A stretch of DNA of 5,440 nt from positions 1 to 5,440 of the forward strand of contig CASQEL010000160.1 in the NCBI GenBank assembly GCA_949427775.1. The letters run 5' to 3'. The notes beneath the pieces are model-generated. The model saw only the letters and a list, made by a program, of their open reading frames with translations, searched no databases and was not told the DNA's origin. A program made the position numbers and the translations under genes. Positions within the stretch are counted from its first letter, which is position 1, and each line of letters starts with the position of its first letter. Shown here in pieces: positions 4,732-5,440 of this stretch. Source of the DNA: an uncultured Desulfovibrionaceae bacterium (GTDB lineage Bacteria; Desulfobacterota; Desulfovibrionia; Desulfovibrionales; Desulfovibrionaceae).

Positions 4732-4747
4732 GTCTGCCCGGTACTGT
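4732..4747 (-). repeat. 16-bp inverted copy of the repeat core
   Basis: GTCTGCCCGGTACTGT here is the exact reverse complement of 4306-4321, so this third copy faces copies A and B. In the plus direction it again reads S-A-R-Y-C, but what follows does not clearly resemble the A and B peptides. Confidence 0.6.
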
Positions 4748-5378
4748 CGCCATACCCACCAACGAGATGCCGGATACAACTCTGCGTCATGCTTGATAAG
4801 CACCCGCCGCCGCTCTGATGCCCGCATCATGCGTACCTGCTTTTGCACGAATGCCTGTTCATTCGTCCGGCGTTGTCTCCGAGGGCCAGCCTACGTTTCG
4901 TCTATACGCTGCGCGTATAGCCTCACGGCTGGCGAGGGGCAAAGCCCCTTCGAACCCCGGAAAGGCCAGAGGCAGGGAAAGCGGTGAAGGAACGAAGGCG
5001 GGGCAGTGATGAGAGCTTATCACAGGGAGCAAGACACGCCCCCGCCGGCCAACGGCGTTCATCTGTCCGATTATGGTTTCGCGCCGCTTGAGGGCGTGTG
5101 ATGGAATTTTTTGCCTGCTTTGGACTGGATTGTTTTTTGCACAAGGTTGTTGTACACAATCAAGGAGAGACAACCGTTCCGCCATAAAGATATTCATGAA
5201 ACTGCCGAACAGACAACAAGACGGTTTTCGACCTTATTGGAATTGCCGGGCGACGTTTTTGGTCGTGGACAAGAACAGGACTTTTCCGTACAAAACGAGT
5301 ACCCACCATGTGTAGTGTATTTGACGAACATCGGCGCGACGAGGCCTTCAACCGTACCTCGCGCAGCATGATTTTTGC
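4748..5378. other. No convincing gene; GC-rich hairpins
   Basis: Open frames on both strands overlap, lack ribosome sites and show no family motif. Visible structure: CTATACGC TGC GCGTATAG (4902-4920, perfect 8-bp stem), GGGGC AAA GCCCC (4936-4948), and GGCGGGG (4997-5003) with CCCCGCC (5040-5046) enclosing GTGAT/ATCAC (5006-5010, 5019-5023). From 5100 on the sequence is mixed in composition, without strong inverted repeats or recognisable genes. Confidence 0.45.
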
Positions 5379-5410
<32 letters not shown>

Positions 5411-5440
5411 GTAACACCGTCGTAACGCGCCGCCCAAAGG

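Noticed and set aside
3124..4747. CRISPR array or classical insertion sequence
   Set aside because: There are only three copies, at uneven distances and in mixed orientation, with no spacers of equal length. No transposase and no matching terminal repeats with target duplication are visible.
4859..5197. 112-codon minus-strand open frame
   Set aside because: It has no ribosome site and no motif, and it runs through several hairpins. Polypyrimidine tracts explain its Ser/Pro/Leu-rich part.

Overview
The window looks like a degraded or rearranged conjugative island (ICE or plasmid) with an IncI/Dot-Icm-like (type IVB) transfer system, in a GC-rich proteobacterium or relative. Backbone genes are GC-rich: 37 of 60 bases are G or C in 1441-1500. 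One gene, at 3474-4106, is strikingly AT-rich: 15 of 60 G+C in 3541-3600. Tail-fibre-like peptide traces resemble those of Desulfovibrio/Bilophila-type genomes, but I cannot assign a taxon with confidence.

Left part (1-2672). Three transfer genes lie on the minus strand and are transcribed right to left: a 5'-truncated traU/icmB (VirB4-like ATPase) remnant, an exported 365-aa protein in the traW position, and the N-terminus of a TraY/DotA-type membrane protein that runs off the left edge. A type II toxin-antitoxin pair (ribbon-helix-helix antitoxin, then PemK/MazF toxin) sits on the plus strand between the last two. Its promoter is buried in a perfect 14-bp inverted repeat, the expected form of an autoregulatory operator.

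Middle part (2673-4400). The traU homology stops immediately before Walker B, at an in-frame stop in AT-rich DNA. Next comes a strong terminator for minus-strand transcription, then non-coding or degraded DNA. Two copies of a 20-bp repeat (19/20 identical) lie about 1.2 kb apart in the same orientation, each with a companion hairpin. On the minus strand each copy opens a similar reading frame (SARYC, then an NI-x-G/R motif at the same offset) that resembles C-terminal cassettes of phage tail fibres or shufflon-type adhesins. Between the copies lies the AT-rich 210-aa gene of unknown function, read on the plus strand, which looks like recently acquired cargo. A 16-bp core of the repeat occurs again, inverted, at 4732-4747.

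Right part (4400-5440). I see no long convincing gene. There is a cluster of inverted repeats around a 23-codon minus-strand ORF for a hydrophobic peptide with a good ribosome-binding site and a possible promoter. Its presumed transcript would have 12-nt perfectly complementary segments near its 5' end and downstream of the ORF. This is reminiscent of type I toxin mRNAs, but is inference only. The window ends with GC-rich hairpins and a (TA)4/(AC)12 microsatellite.
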